Origin: Burkholderia sp. USMB20 | Lineage (GTDB): Bacteria > Pseudomonadota > Gammaproteobacteria > Burkholderiales > Burkholderiaceae | Length of the DNA stretch: 64,000 nt | Reading direction: 5' to 3' | NCBI RefSeq assembly: GCF_000949135.2 | Contig: NZ_JTAN02000013.1 | Location: 1-64,000, forward strand | Part shown: piece by piece, positions 23,141 through 33,767 of the stretch | How positions within the stretch are numbered: the stretch's first letter is position 1 | Layout of the letters: each line of letters opens with the position of its first letter | Made by a program: the position numbers and the translations under genes | Notes under the pieces: generated by a model | Told to the model about the DNA's origin: nothing | Database searches by the model: none | The model's input: only the letters and a program-made list of their open reading frames with translations

Positions 23141-23155
23141 TGCGAATTATTATCA
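23141..23155. promoter_or_regulatory. Fur box upstream of bfd-tonB-exbB-exbD
   Basis: TGCGAATTATTATCA matches the Fur 7-1-7 core at 12 of 14 informative positions, with AT-rich flanks. It lies 26-40 bp before the bfd start, over the expected promoter. Confidence 0.8.
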
Positions 23156-23276
23156 TTAAATTTGCGGGCGTTGACAAGCCTGGGTTCGGCTTTTTTTAAG
23201 GTCATCGGACCCTTGAAATGGAGGATGCGGCGCAGCCGCGGCGGGAGAGGGCGAACCGGCGGCATGCCGGCCCGCT

Positions 23277-24119
23277 TCAGGCGGTCGCGCAGGCGCGCGC
23301 GTTCGGCGAGGCAATGGTGACGGATTCGATCGGAACGTCGAGGCCGAGCAGCGACGACGCGAGCGCGCGCAGTTGCAGGCCGTCGCTCGTCGAGCAGAAG
23401 CGCGGCGGCGCGGCACGCGTGCCGGCCGGCGCGCGCAGGCCGCGTTCGTCGAGCACGCGCGTGAGCTGGCGGGCGATCGCGTCGCTCGTGTCGACGATCG
23501 TCAGGCGGTCGCCGACAAGGTCACGAATCGTTTCCGTGAAGAACGGGTAGTGCGTGCAGCCGAGCACCAGCGTATCGGCGCCGTCGTCGAGCATCGGCTG
23601 CAGGTAACGCTCGAGCAACGCACGCAACGCGGGCGAGTTCGTGTCGCCGCGTTCGATCGCTTCGACGAGCCCGTGGCCGGGCTGGCAGATGAAGCGGCGG
23701 CCCGCGCCGTAACGGTCGAGCAGCGCCTGGAAGCGCGGGCTGTTTAGCGTCGATTGCGTGGCGAGCACGCCCGCGATACCGGTCGCGGACACGGCCGCGG
23801 CCGGTTTGATGCCCGGCTCGACACCGACGAGCGGTATCGCGAGGCGTTCGCGGATGGCCGCGATCGCCCGCGCCGTTGCCGTGTTGCATGCGATCACGAG
23901 CGCTTTCGCCCCTTCGCGGGCGAGCCACTCGCCGATGGCGAGCGTACGCTCCGTAATGAACGCCTCGTCGCGCGGACCGTACGGTGCATGGTGCGAATCG
24001 GCGACGTAGACGAACGACTCGCCGGGCAGGTGCGCGCGCACGGCGCGCAGCACCGACAGGCCGCCGAGCCCGGAATCGAAGATGCCGACGGGGGCGGCGG
24101 GGTGGTTCGTCATCGTCAT
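23277..24119 (-). CDS. murI: Glutamate racemase
   Basis: A 280-aa cofactor-independent racemase that makes D-glutamate for peptidoglycan. The two catalytic cysteines lie in VIACNTATA (about residue 78) and LGCTHYPFF (about residue 189); the N-terminal IFDSGLGGLSVL is the family signature. Start is ATG at 24119; a second Met two codons later is equally possible. It is the gene next to bfr on the same strand, 34 bp away, and may be cotranscribed. Confidence 0.95.
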   Translation of the reverse strand: MTMTNHPAAPVGIFDSGLGGLSVLRAVRAHLPGESFVYVADSHHAPYGPRDEAFITERTLAIGEWLAREGAKALVIACNTATARAIAAIRERLAIPLVGVEPGIKPAAAVSATGIAGVLATQSTLNSPRFQALLDRYGAGRRFICQPGHGLVEAIERGDTNSPALRALLERYLQPMLDDGADTLVLGCTHYPFFTETIRDLVGDRLTIVDTSDAIARQLTRVLDERGLRAPAGTRAAPPRFCSTSDGLQLRALASSLLGLDVPIESVTIASPNARACATA

Positions 24120-24153
24120 GCTGAAGGCGAGGTGGCGATCGAGGGGGGGACGA

Positions 24154-24630
24154 TTACTCGGGCGAACCCATCATCGTCTGCTGGTAGTTCTGCAGGCCGA
24201 CCTTGCCGATCAGGTCGATCTGCGTTTCCAGCCAGTCGATGTGCTCTTCGGTGTCGTCGAGGATCTTTTCGAAGATCTCGCGCGACACGTAGTCACGCAC
24301 CGATTCGCAGTAAGCGATCGCTTCCTTGCACGTCGACTGCGAGATCTGCTCGAGCTTCAGGTCGCACTTCAGGATCTCTTCGGTTTCCTCGCCGACCAGC
24401 AGCTTGTGCAGATCCTGCAGGTTCGGCAGGCCGTCGAGCATGAACACGCGCTCGATCAGCCAGTCGGCGTGCTTCATTTCGCCGATCGATTCGTCGTATT
24501 CGTGCTTGCCGAGCTTGTCGAGGCCCCAGTGCTTGTACATGCGCGCATGCAGGAAGTACTGGTTGATCGCCGTGAGTTCGTTCTTCAGTTGGGCGTTCAG
24601 GTATTCGATGACTTTCTTGTCGCCTTGCAT
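24154..24630 (-). CDS. bfr: Bacterioferritin
   Basis: A 158-aa haem-containing ferritin that forms 24-mer iron stores in the cytoplasm. The ferroxidase ligands are seen (Glu in [18 protein letters not shown]-x-x-H in [12 protein letters not shown]). Met52 in the same GEMKHAD segment is the expected haem ligand shared at the subunit interface. Bfd, encoded downstream, is its reductase partner. Length is the family standard. Confidence 0.95.
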   Translation of the reverse strand: MQGDKKVIEYLNAQLKNELTAINQYFLHARMYKHWGLDKLGKHEYDESIGEMKHADWLIERVFMLDGLPNLQDLHKLLVGEETEEILKCDLKLEQISQSTCKEAIAYCESVRDYVSREIFEKILDDTEEHIDWLETQIDLIGKVGLQNYQQTMMGSPE

Positions 24631-24762
24631 GGCTGTTCCTTGTTCAGTGAGGCTTCAGAAACCGAACGATAATCGCTCGAACGGGAAAAGCCAAGCCTCG
24701 GAGCCTTGCCGGGCCTGCCTTTTGCCGGGAATGAGAATCAGCGTCGAAGCACCGGCCGCGCA

Positions 24763-24782
24763 CAATAATGAGAATGAGAAGT
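24763..24782. promoter_or_regulatory. Possible Fur-like hexamer array upstream of bfr
   Basis: AATAAT-GAGAAT-GAGAAG is three consecutive GATAAT-like hexamers, and GGGAAT-GAGAAT lies about 40 bp nearer the gene. Such arrays can bind Fur. The match is weaker than at hemP or bfd, and the distance to bfr (about 135 bp) is large. Confidence 0.3.
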
Positions 24783-24810
24783 AAAAAGGCCGGATCGTCG
24801 TCCGGCCTTT
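24783..24810 (-). terminator. Intrinsic terminator of the fumarase gene
   Basis: Read on the minus strand, AAAGGCCGGA and TCCGGCCTTT form a 10-bp stem with a 6-nt loop followed by a T-run, 13 bp after the fumarase stop. Confidence 0.88.
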
Positions 24811-24823
24811 CGTGCGAGTGCGC

Positions 24824-26347
24824 TTAAGCGGTTGCGACCGGGATCTTGCCGATCTTCGCCTGCCACTCCTTCGGACCGGTCTGGTGCACCGACGTGCCCG
24901 ACGAGTCGACGGCCACCGTCACCGGCATGTCCTGCACGTCGAATTCGTAGATCGCTTCCATGCCGAGGTCTTCGAACGCGAGCACCTTCGCGCCGCGGAT
25001 CGCCTTCGACACGAGGTAAGCGGCGCTGCCGACCGCCATCAGGTAGGCCGCCTTGTGCTTCTTGATCGCGTCGATCGCGACCGGGCCGCGTTCGGCCTTG
25101 CCGACCATCGAGATCAGGCCCGTCTGGGCGAGCATCGTCTCGGTGAACTTGTCCATCCGCGTGGCCGTCGTCGGACCTGCCGGGCCGACCACTTCGTCAC
25201 GCACCGGATCGACCGGGCCGACGTAGTAGATCACGCGGTTCGTGAAGTCGACCGGCAGCTTCTCGCCCTTCGCCAGCATGTCGGCGATGCGCTTGTGCGC
25301 GGCGTCGCGGCCCGTGAGCATCTTGCCCGACAGCAGCAGCGTCTGGCCCGGCGTCCAGCTCGCCACTTCTTCCGGCGTCAGCGTGTTCAGGTCGACGCGC
25401 TTGCTGGTTTCCGTGTTCGGTTCCCACTGGACCTTCGGCCAGGCGTCGAGCGACGGTGCTTCAAGCTTGGCCGGGCCCGAACCGTCGAGCACGAAGTGTG
25501 CGTGGCGGGTCGCCGCGCAGTTCGGGATCAGCGCGACCGGCTTCGATGCCGCGTGCGTCGGAGCAGCCATGATCTTCACGTCGAGCACGGTCGCGAGGCC
25601 GCCGAGGCCCTGCGCGCCGATGCCGAGCGCGTTGACCTTCTCGTGCAGTTCGACGCGCAGCTCCTCGACCCAGTCCTTCGGGCCGCGCGCGATGATTTCC
25701 TGGATGTCGATCGGCTCCATCAGCGATTCCTTCGCCATCAGCATCGCCTTCTCGGCAGTGCCGCCGATGCCGATCCCGAGCATGCCCGGCGGGCACCAGC
25801 CCGCGCCCATCGTCGGGACCGTCTTCAGCACCCAGTCGACGATCGAGTCGGACGGGTTCAGCATCACGAACTTCGACTTGTTCTCCGAGCCGCCGCCCTT
25901 CGCCGCGACCTGAACGTCGACCTTGTCGCCCGGCACGATCTCGTAGTGGATCACGGCCGGCGTGTTGTCCTTCGTATTCTTGCGGGCGCCTTCCGGCGGA
26001 TTGACGATCGACGCGCGCAGCACGTTGTCCGGGTGCGTGTAACCGCGGCGTACGCCTTCGTTGATCATGTCGGTGAGGCCCATCGTCGCGCCGTCCCAGC
26101 GCACGTCCATGCCGACCTTCACGAAGATCGTGACGATGCCGGTGTCCTGGCAGATCGGGCGCTTGCCCTCCGCGCACATGCGGCTGTTCGTGAGGATCTG
26201 CGCGATCGCGTCCTTCGCGGCCGGGCTCTCTTCCAGCTCGTACGCGCGGCCGAGGGCCTGGATGTAGTCGAGCGGGTGGTAGTAGCTGATGTACTGCAGC
26301 GAATCCGCGATGCTCTGGATCAGGTCTTCCTGTTTGATGACGGTCAT
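24824..26347 (-). CDS. fumA: Class I fumarate hydratase (4Fe-4S)
   Basis: A 507-aa homodimeric, oxygen-sensitive fumarase of the TCA cycle. The N-terminal Fe-S domain shows the cluster Cys regions (SRMCAEGKRPICQDTG and later CPPGMLGIGIGG), and the C-terminal beta domain has the family VVGPAGPTTATRMDKF stretch. The ATG at 26347 (MTVIKQEDLIQSIADSLQY) gives the standard length; an upstream extension of 30 codons is not conserved. As an iron-rich enzyme it is the sort of target expected for the sRNA candidate near hemP (inference). Confidence 0.94.
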   Translation of the reverse strand: MTVIKQEDLIQSIADSLQYISYYHPLDYIQALGRAYELEESPAAKDAIAQILTNSRMCAEGKRPICQDTGIVTIFVKVGMDVRWDGATMGLTDMINEGVRRGYTHPDNVLRASIVNPPEGARKNTKDNTPAVIHYEIVPGDKVDVQVAAKGGGSENKSKFVMLNPSDSIVDWVLKTVPTMGAGWCPPGMLGIGIGGTAEKAMLMAKESLMEPIDIQEIIARGPKDWVEELRVELHEKVNALGIGAQGLGGLATVLDVKIMAAPTHAASKPVALIPNCAATRHAHFVLDGSGPAKLEAPSLDAWPKVQWEPNTETSKRVDLNTLTPEEVASWTPGQTLLLSGKMLTGRDAAHKRIADMLAKGEKLPVDFTNRVIYYVGPVDPVRDEVVGPAGPTTATRMDKFTETMLAQTGLISMVGKAERGPVAIDAIKKHKAAYLMAVGSAAYLVSKAIRGAKVLAFEDLGMEAIYEFDVQDMPVTVAVDSSGTSVHQTGPKEWQAKIGKIPVATA

Positions 26348-26381
26348 GGCTGAGACTCTGTGGGGACTGTGGGGAATACGT

Positions 26382-26987
26382 TTATGCGTGGACGGCAGGT
26401 TCGACCGATTTGCGGGACGCGGCCGGCGCCGGCGCATGCGTCTCGTGGAAATGGGCCGGGTGCGTGTGGGTCGTCAGGCGGTCGACCCACGCCATCACGA
26501 GCGCCGACACGAGGAACGACACGTGGATGAGCACCTGCCACATGATCGCGTGCGTCGTGTGCTGATCGGGGTTGATGAAGGTCTTCAGCAGGTGGATCGA
26601 CGAAATGCTGATCAGCGCCATCGACAGCTTGACCTTCAGCACGCCCGCGTTCACATGGTCGAGCCACTCGGGCTCGTCGGGATGGCCCTCGATGCCGAGG
26701 CGCGACACGAACGTCTCGTAGCCGCCGACGATCACCATGATCAGCAGGTTCGAAATCATCACGACGTCGATCAGGCCGAGCACCGCGAGCATCACGCTGA
26801 TCTCGTCGAGGGAGCTCGCGTGCGACAGCAGGTGCCAGACTTCCTTCAGGAACAGGAATACATAGACGGCCTGCGCGACGATCAGGCCCAGATAAAGCGG
26901 AACCTGGAGCCAGCGGCTCATGAAGATCAGCGCGGGCAGCGGGCGCAGGGGACGACGGGTGGAGCCGGGCGAATGCGGGGCAGACAT
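26382..26987 (-). CDS. UPF0114 family inner-membrane protein (YqhA-like)
   Basis: A 201-aa membrane protein with about four predicted helices. Recognised blocks are [21 protein letters not shown], then [20 protein letters not shown] and the charged [19 protein letters not shown] segment typical of UPF0114/TIGR00645. Function unknown. The His-rich C-terminal tail ([12 protein letters not shown]) is unusual and might bind metal. It lies 34 bp upstream of fumA on the same strand, so the pair may be cotranscribed. The Met at residue 23 is an alternative start closer to the family's usual length. Confidence 0.85.
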   Translation of the reverse strand: MSAPHSPGSTRRPLRPLPALIFMSRWLQVPLYLGLIVAQAVYVFLFLKEVWHLLSHASSLDEISVMLAVLGLIDVVMISNLLIMVIVGGYETFVSRLGIEGHPDEPEWLDHVNAGVLKVKLSMALISISSIHLLKTFINPDQHTTHAIMWQVLIHVSFLVSALVMAWVDRLTTHTHPAHFHETHAPAPAASRKSVEPAVHA

Positions 26988-27100
26988 GATGGTGGTACGG
27001 GCGCTGTGCGCAGGTATCGGGGGTAATCTTGAAAAGGCGCGCTATTGTAACGCGTCGGCCGGCGCGACTGCAGCGACGCGCCGGCGCTGCCGGGGACGGA

Positions 27101-28015
27101 TCAGGATGCGGCGGCCGGCACGCGCTTCACGCGCAGGCTCGCGAGCACGATGCCGGTCACGACGCACGCGAGCGCGATGCCGTGCGCGAGCGTCGGGCGC
27201 TCACCGAGGAACGCGATGCCGTACGCGGCGGCGGCGACCGGCAGCACCGCGCTGAACACGCCGGCGAGACTGCCCGGCACGTGCCGGATGCCCTTCATCC
27301 ACAGCCAGAACGAGAAGATGCTGGCCGACAGCCCGTACCAGACGACGAGTGCCCACGTACCGGCCGGCACGCTCGCGTAATCGAAATGCCACAGCGCCGT
27401 CGCGCCGAGCGGCAGCATCAGGCACAGGCCGAACAGGTGCGTGTACGCGCAGATGTCGATCGGCGCGAGCGTCTGCGTGAGCCGGCGCGACAGGATCACG
27501 TAGATCGATTCGCAGCACACGGCACCGAGGATCAGGAGGTTGCCGGTCAGCGAGCCGGACGACGTGCCGGCTCCGTGCGCGGACGTGCTGCCTGCGCTGC
27601 CGTTGGCGAGGTTGATCGTCACGACGCCGGCGATCGCGAGCGCGATCGACACGAGCGCACGGCCGTTCGGTTTTTCCCGCAGGATCAGCCACGCGAACAG
27701 CGCGACGATGGCGGGGATCGTGCTCGTGATCACGCCGGCCGCGACCGCGCTCGTGCGCTGCACGCCGTTGAGCATCAGCAGCGTAAACATGAAGGTGCCG
27801 AAGAATGCCTGCAGGAACAGGTTCAGCCATTCCGCACGCCGGACCGCGCGCATCTTCACCGGGCTGAACAGCGGCCACAGCACGGCGATCGCGATCACGA
27901 AGCGCAGCGTGGCAAGGATGGCGACCGGGACGAAGACGACGATGGATTTACCGATACCGACGTTGCTGCCGACGAACAGCATCGACAGGATGAGGAAGAG
28001 GGCGTAGCGATTCAA
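27101..28015 (-). CDS. EamA/DMT-superfamily transporter
   Basis: A 304-aa integral membrane protein with ten predicted helices in two EamA repeats. The first repeat reads ALFLILSMLFVGSNVGIGK..., the second starts near LLILGAVCCESIYVILSRRL. Family members export metabolites or amino acids; the substrate cannot be told. It stands alone, divergent from acs across a 328-bp gap with no gene I can support. Confidence 0.85.
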   Translation of the reverse strand: MNRYALFLILSMLFVGSNVGIGKSIVVFVPVAILATLRFVIAIAVLWPLFSPVKMRAVRRAEWLNLFLQAFFGTFMFTLLMLNGVQRTSAVAAGVITSTIPAIVALFAWLILREKPNGRALVSIALAIAGVVTINLANGSAGSTSAHGAGTSSGSLTGNLLILGAVCCESIYVILSRRLTQTLAPIDICAYTHLFGLCLMLPLGATALWHFDYASVPAGTWALVVWYGLSASIFSFWLWMKGIRHVPGSLAGVFSAVLPVAAAAYGIAFLGERPTLAHGIALACVVTGIVLASLRVKRVPAAAS

Positions 28016-28343
28016 GCTGGAGTCCGGGGGGCGAGTTCAGTTAGGATTGTAGGGTCGCGTTTGTAACAGCGTAAAGCCGGCTGTCATGCAGCCGACCGCA
28101 CGGCGGCGCTGGCGTGCGAAACGGTGACGCCGCGTAAGTGACGGGTAAGTTCGAGCGCTTATCGTGGATATCGCCGGGCCGTACGTCCATCGTCGCATGA
28201 CGTGGTGCGGCGCAGCATCGTGCGCAGCCTCCGGGCCGCGCGCGGGTGGGTGGGAGACAGCGGCGCACATGCGCCGGCCAAGACGCGCGGCGCGCATGAT
28301 CGCGCCGCCATGCAGAGGATTCATGTTCACCAAGGGGTTGTCG

Positions 28344-30326
<1,983 letters not shown>

Positions 30327-30365
30327 TCGCGCCTGTTGCGCACGTTGCGCACGTTGCGCGCACGG

Positions 30366-30407
30366 GCCCCTGCGCGGCAATCCCGATTGCCCGCGCAGGG
30401 GCTTTTT
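30366..30407 (+). terminator. Intrinsic terminator after acs
   Basis: GCCCCTGCGCGG and CCGCGCAGGGGC form a 12-bp stem; inside the loop CAAT and ATTG extend it. TTTTT follows. It separates acs from the transporter pair. Confidence 0.9.
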
Positions 30408-30420
30408 GCTAAATAACGGC

Positions 30421-30765
30421 ATGACCGTTCCGCACCGTCCGGCGCCGGCTGCGCCGCCGCCCGTTCCCGAGCCGCTTGCGCGTGCGCATGCGCGCTATTG
30501 GCGCTTCAACGTCGCATTGATCCTGGTGCTGATGGCGATCGGCTTCACGGTGTCGTTCGTCGTGCCGTTCTTCGCGCCCGCGCTCGCGGGCATCCGCTTC
30601 GCCGGTTTCAGCCTGCCGTTCTATGTCGGCGCGCAGGGCGCGATTCTCGTGTATCTCGTGCTGATCGTCGTCTACATCGGCTTGATGCAACGCGCGGACC
30701 GCATGCTGCGGCGCGCGTACGACGAACATGCCGCGCACGCGGGCAATGTGCACCATGCGCGCTGA
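30421..30765 (+). CDS. DUF4212 small subunit of a sodium/solute symporter
   Basis: A 114-aa membrane protein. A Pro-rich N-terminus is followed by HARYWRFNVALILVLMAIGF, the DUF4212 start, with two hydrophobic segments and a short charged tail. Such proteins are always encoded just before a VC_2705-type symporter and act as its accessory subunit. Here the stop is 3 bp before the next start. No strong Shine-Dalgarno is visible before the ATG at 30421. Confidence 0.88.
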   Translation: MTVPHRPAPAAPPPVPEPLARAHARYWRFNVALILVLMAIGFTVSFVVPFFAPALAGIRFAGFSLPFYVGAQGAILVYLVLIVVYIGLMQRADRMLRRAYDEHAAHAGNVHHAR

Positions 30766-30768
30766 TCC

Positions 30769-32784
30769 ATGCTGACGCATCGACTGATTCGCGCGTACGC
30801 GCTTTACACACTCGGCTTTCTCGGGTTCGTGCTGCTGCTGTGGCGGATCGAGCGCGCGGCCGGCTCCGGCGTGTGGATCGGCTATGTGTTCCTGTTCGTG
30901 CCGATCGCCGTGTATGCGGTGATCGGGCTGCTGTCGCGCACGTCCGACCTCGTCGAATACTACGTGGCCGGGCGGCGCGTGCCATCCGCGTTCAACGGGA
31001 TGGCGACGGCGGCCGACTGGCTGTCGGCGGCGTCGTTCATCGGCCTTGCCGGCTCGCTCTACGCAACCGGCTACGATGCGCTCGCGTACGTGATGGGGTG
31101 GACCGGCGGGTTCTGCCTCGTTGCGTTCCTGCTTGCGCCGTACGTGCGCAAGCTCGCGCGCTACACGATTCCCGATTTCCTCGGCACGCGTTTTTCGAGC
31201 ACCGCCGTGCGCGCGCTCGCGGCCGGCGCGGCGATCCTGTGCTCGTTCGTCTATCTGGTCGCGCAGATCCAGGGGATCGGGCTGATTGCGACGCGCTTCA
31301 TCGGCGTCGATTTCGCGATCGGGATCTTCTGCGGGCTCGCGGGCATTCTCGTGTGTTCGTTTCTCGGCGGCATGCGCGCGGTCACGTGGACGCAGGTCGC
31401 GCAGTACATCATCCTGATCAGCGCGATCCTGATTCCCGTGTCGTTGATCGCGATGAAGAACGGGCTCGGGCCGGTGCCGCAGTTCAATTACGGCAAGCTG
31501 ATGGAACGCGTGGCGGCGCGCGAGGCGCAGCTGCGCGACGCGGCCGAGGAGCAGCAGGTGCGCGATGCGTATCGCCGGCAGGCGGCGGCCGTGCAGGCGC
31601 AGCTCGATCGCTTGCCTGCATCGTATGCGGATGCACGCCGACAACTCGTCGACCAGCTCGCGGACCTGCGGCGCCACAACGGGCCGCTGCGCGAGATCAA
31701 CCAGCGCGAGCGCGAGCTGGCGGACTTTCCGCGCGACCCGACGGCGGCGCGCGTGACCTGGACCCAGGCGCGCGACGACCTGCTGGCACGCGCCGAGCCG
31801 CCCGTGCCGATGCACGAGCCGTTTCCCGCGGCGAACGACGACGACCGCAAGCCGCGCGAGCGGAATTTCCTTGCGCTGTTGCTGTGCCTGTCGCTCGGCA
31901 CCGCGAGCCTGCCGCACATCCTCACGCGCTACAACACGACGACGTCGGTCGCATCCGCGCGGCGTTCGGTCGGCTGGACGCTGTTCTTCATCGCGCTGTT
32001 CTACCTGAGCGTGCCGGTGCTCGCGGTGATGATCAAGTACGAGATTCTGACCAACCTCGTCGGGCGGCCGACCGCTGAATTGCCCGCGTGGGTCACGCAG
32101 TGGCACCACTTCGAGCCGGACCTGATCAGCGTCGTCGAGGTGGTTCGCGACGGCATCGTGCACTGGTCCGAGATCCAGATGCAGCCTGACATGGTCGTGC
32201 TCGCCGCGCCGGAGATCGCGGGGCTGCCGTATGTCGTGTCGGGGTTGATCGCGGCCGGTGCGCTGGCTGCTGCGCTGTCGACCGCGGACGGGTTGCTGCT
32301 GACGATCGCGAATGCGTTGTCGCACGACGTCTATTACTGCATGGTCGCGCCGGATGCGTCGAGCCAGCGGCGCGTGACGATCTCGAAGGTCTTGCTGCTC
32401 GGTGTCGCGCTGTTCGCGTCGTATGTCGCGTCGCTCAATACCGGGAAGATCCTGTTTCTGGTCGGGGCTGCGTTTTCGCTCGCGGCGTCGAGCTTCTTTC
32501 CGGTGCTCGTGCTTGGGGTGTTCTGGAAGCGGACGACGACGCGCGGTGCGATCGCCGGGATGGTGACGGGGCTCGCGGTGTGTGTGTACTACATCGTGTC
32601 GACGTATCCGTATTTCACGCAGCTCACCGGATTCGCCGGGCAGACGTGGTTCGGGATCGAGCCGATCAGTTCAGGCGTGTTCGGCGTGCCGGCGGGGTTC
32701 GCGGTGGCGATCGCAGTCAGCCTGTTCGATCGGCAGCCGGATGAGTATACGCGGGCGTTGGTGGATTACATTCGGCATCCGTGA
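30769..32784 (+). CDS. VC_2705-type sodium:solute symporter with a cytosolic-looking insertion
   Basis: A 671-aa SSS-family transporter. Transmembrane blocks include the motif AADWLSAASFIGLAGSLY near residue 81, GWTGGFCLVAFLLAPY, and GALAAALSTADGLLLTIANA in the C-terminal half. Between about residues 242 and 365 there is a hydrophilic, Arg/Gln/Ala-rich stretch predicted to be a long helical hairpin (REAQLRDAAEEQQVRDAYRR), not present in the short ActP-type symporters. With acs upstream, acetate or another short carboxylate is a reasonable substrate (inference). Confidence 0.88.
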   Translation: MLTHRLIRAYALYTLGFLGFVLLLWRIERAAGSGVWIGYVFLFVPIAVYAVIGLLSRTSDLVEYYVAGRRVPSAFNGMATAADWLSAASFIGLAGSLYATGYDALAYVMGWTGGFCLVAFLLAPYVRKLARYTIPDFLGTRFSSTAVRALAAGAAILCSFVYLVAQIQGIGLIATRFIGVDFAIGIFCGLAGILVCSFLGGMRAVTWTQVAQYIILISAILIPVSLIAMKNGLGPVPQFNYGKLMERVAAREAQLRDAAEEQQVRDAYRRQAAAVQAQLDRLPASYADARRQLVDQLADLRRHNGPLREINQRERELADFPRDPTAARVTWTQARDDLLARAEPPVPMHEPFPAANDDDRKPRERNFLALLLCLSLGTASLPHILTRYNTTTSVASARRSVGWTLFFIALFYLSVPVLAVMIKYEILTNLVGRPTAELPAWVTQWHHFEPDLISVVEVVRDGIVHWSEIQMQPDMVVLAAPEIAGLPYVVSGLIAAGALAAALSTADGLLLTIANALSHDVYYCMVAPDASSQRRVTISKVLLLGVALFASYVASLNTGKILFLVGAAFSLAASSFFPVLVLGVFWKRTTTRGAIAGMVTGLAVCVYYIVSTYPYFTQLTGFAGQTWFGIEPISSGVFGVPAGFAVAIAVSLFDRQPDEYTRALVDYIRHP

Positions 32785-32932
32785 GGGGGGCATCTCGGTG
32801 CACCGACAGCGAAGGCGCTTGATTTCCTGGGCATTCAAGCGGCGTCATGTTTTTGCCTGCGATCGAAGACAAGCAACGCAGAGATCCAGCGATGATCGCT
32901 TCACGTCGTGCGAACAACACTTGTCGAGCCGG

Positions 32933-33184
32933 TCACGTGAGACTCGAAATCAGGTGACAGCCGCACGTCGCGCGATGGCCGTGCCGCGCGATCGGGGTGC
33001 CTTCGTCCATCATCGATGAATCGCCTTCCTCAATGATGTTGGGCGAGACGTCGGGATGCTGCGGGCACGATACGCGGTCGCCCTTGCGGGCGACGTAGCG
33101 GCCAGCGAAACGCATGGTCGTGGAGCCCGTTTCGACTTTGCCGCCGTGGTCGGTGTCGTCGCCGATGCGAATCAGATTCATCAT
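32933..33184 (-). CDS. PAAR-domain T6SS spike-tip protein
   Basis: An 83-aa protein whose whole length is a PAAR domain: IRIGDDTDHGGKVETGSTTM at the N-terminus, then KGDRVSCPQH and a C-terminal GHRATCGCHL. PAAR proteins cap the VgrG trimer and bind zinc by His and Cys. Start is ATG at 33184 (or the next codon at 33181); the ORF extends upstream without conservation. It is the last gene of the minus-strand vgrG-effector-immunity-PAAR unit. Confidence 0.88.
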   Translation of the reverse strand: MMNLIRIGDDTDHGGKVETGSTTMRFAGRYVARKGDRVSCPQHPDVSPNIIEEGDSSMMDEGTPIARHGHRATCGCHLISSLT

Positions 33185-33212
33185 GGTCGAAGGGGGGTGC
33201 GCCAAAAGGTCA

Positions 33213-33686
33213 TCAGTAGTGCCTCGACTTGCCATGGGCTTTTGATGGCATATATTTTCCCTCTTTAAACGAGTAAAGGGCGCTCTTCGGTTTTCCGCCG
33301 ATTTCGGAATTCACGTCAATATCCCGGAATCCATTCCTGGTGCGCCGGCGAACTTCAATGGCATAACCTCCGGTGCTCAGGATTACCTTCCCATGCGATT
33401 CATCCACAATCCAAATCGGACCAACGGCTGCTCCCCAGCCGCAAGCGTTGGATGTTGTTAGAAAGTATGTGCGGATCGGGAGTGAGGTTAGCGAAATCTC
33501 TTTCCCGGTAAGCTTGCAGCCCAAGTTTTTGAATGGTGAAAACGATGTGTCTTTTGAAACGGCTGAAACTGCTTTCCCGCGAACGTCGCTCAGTCCCTTG
33601 TCTTCAATGGTGAAATCGACACCCTTGGAAAAAGCGTTGGCACTGCAAGCCGAGAAGATCGGGATAATAAATCTCAAGAAGCGCAT
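33213..33686 (-). CDS. Exported protein, candidate second immunity protein
   Basis: A 157-aa protein. MRFLRFIIPIFSACSANA is a clear signal peptide with an ANA-type cleavage site; two cysteines follow in the mature part (LGCKLTG and NACGWGAAVGP), able to form a periplasmic disulfide. No known domain is recognised. Its place after the effector and SH3b-like immunity gene and before PAAR fits a second immunity function, which would suit an effector with two wall-cleaving domains (inference). Codon use is less GC-rich than neighbouring housekeeping genes. The reading frame is open upstream to 33767 only because it runs into a PAAR remnant. Confidence 0.65.
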   Translation of the reverse strand: MRFLRFIIPIFSACSANAFSKGVDFTIEDKGLSDVRGKAVSAVSKDTSFSPFKNLGCKLTGKEISLTSLPIRTYFLTTSNACGWGAAVGPIWIVDESHGKVILSTGGYAIEVRRRTRNGFRDIDVNSEIGGKPKSALYSFKEGKYMPSKAHGKSRHY

Positions 33687-33767
33687 GGCACTTCGGCCGT
33701 CGAAACGCATCGTGTTTGAGCCGGTTTCGACCTTGCCGCCGTGATCGGTGTGGATGAGATCCATCAT
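33687..33767 (-). pseudogene. 5' remnant of a duplicated PAAR gene
   Basis: These 27 codons read MMDLIHTDHGGKVETGSNTM and on to MRFDGRSA. They match the first part of the intact PAAR protein 500 bp away (shared TDHGGKVETGS and TMRF), with a two-residue deletion. The copy breaks off exactly at the start codon of the exported protein, and stays in frame with it. A second PAAR copy seems to have been lost when the downstream gene was inserted or shuffled. Confidence 0.8.

Noticed and set aside
23177-23197. A small AAGCC/GGCTT hairpin with a T-run on the plus strand upstream of bfd
   Set aside because: Looks like a terminator, but no plus-strand gene ends there; the stem is only 5 bp, so chance is likely.
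32785-32932. Second tRNA-Ser 3' end as an att site at the far edge of the T6SS module
   Set aside because: No stretch resembling the tRNA 3' end was found here.
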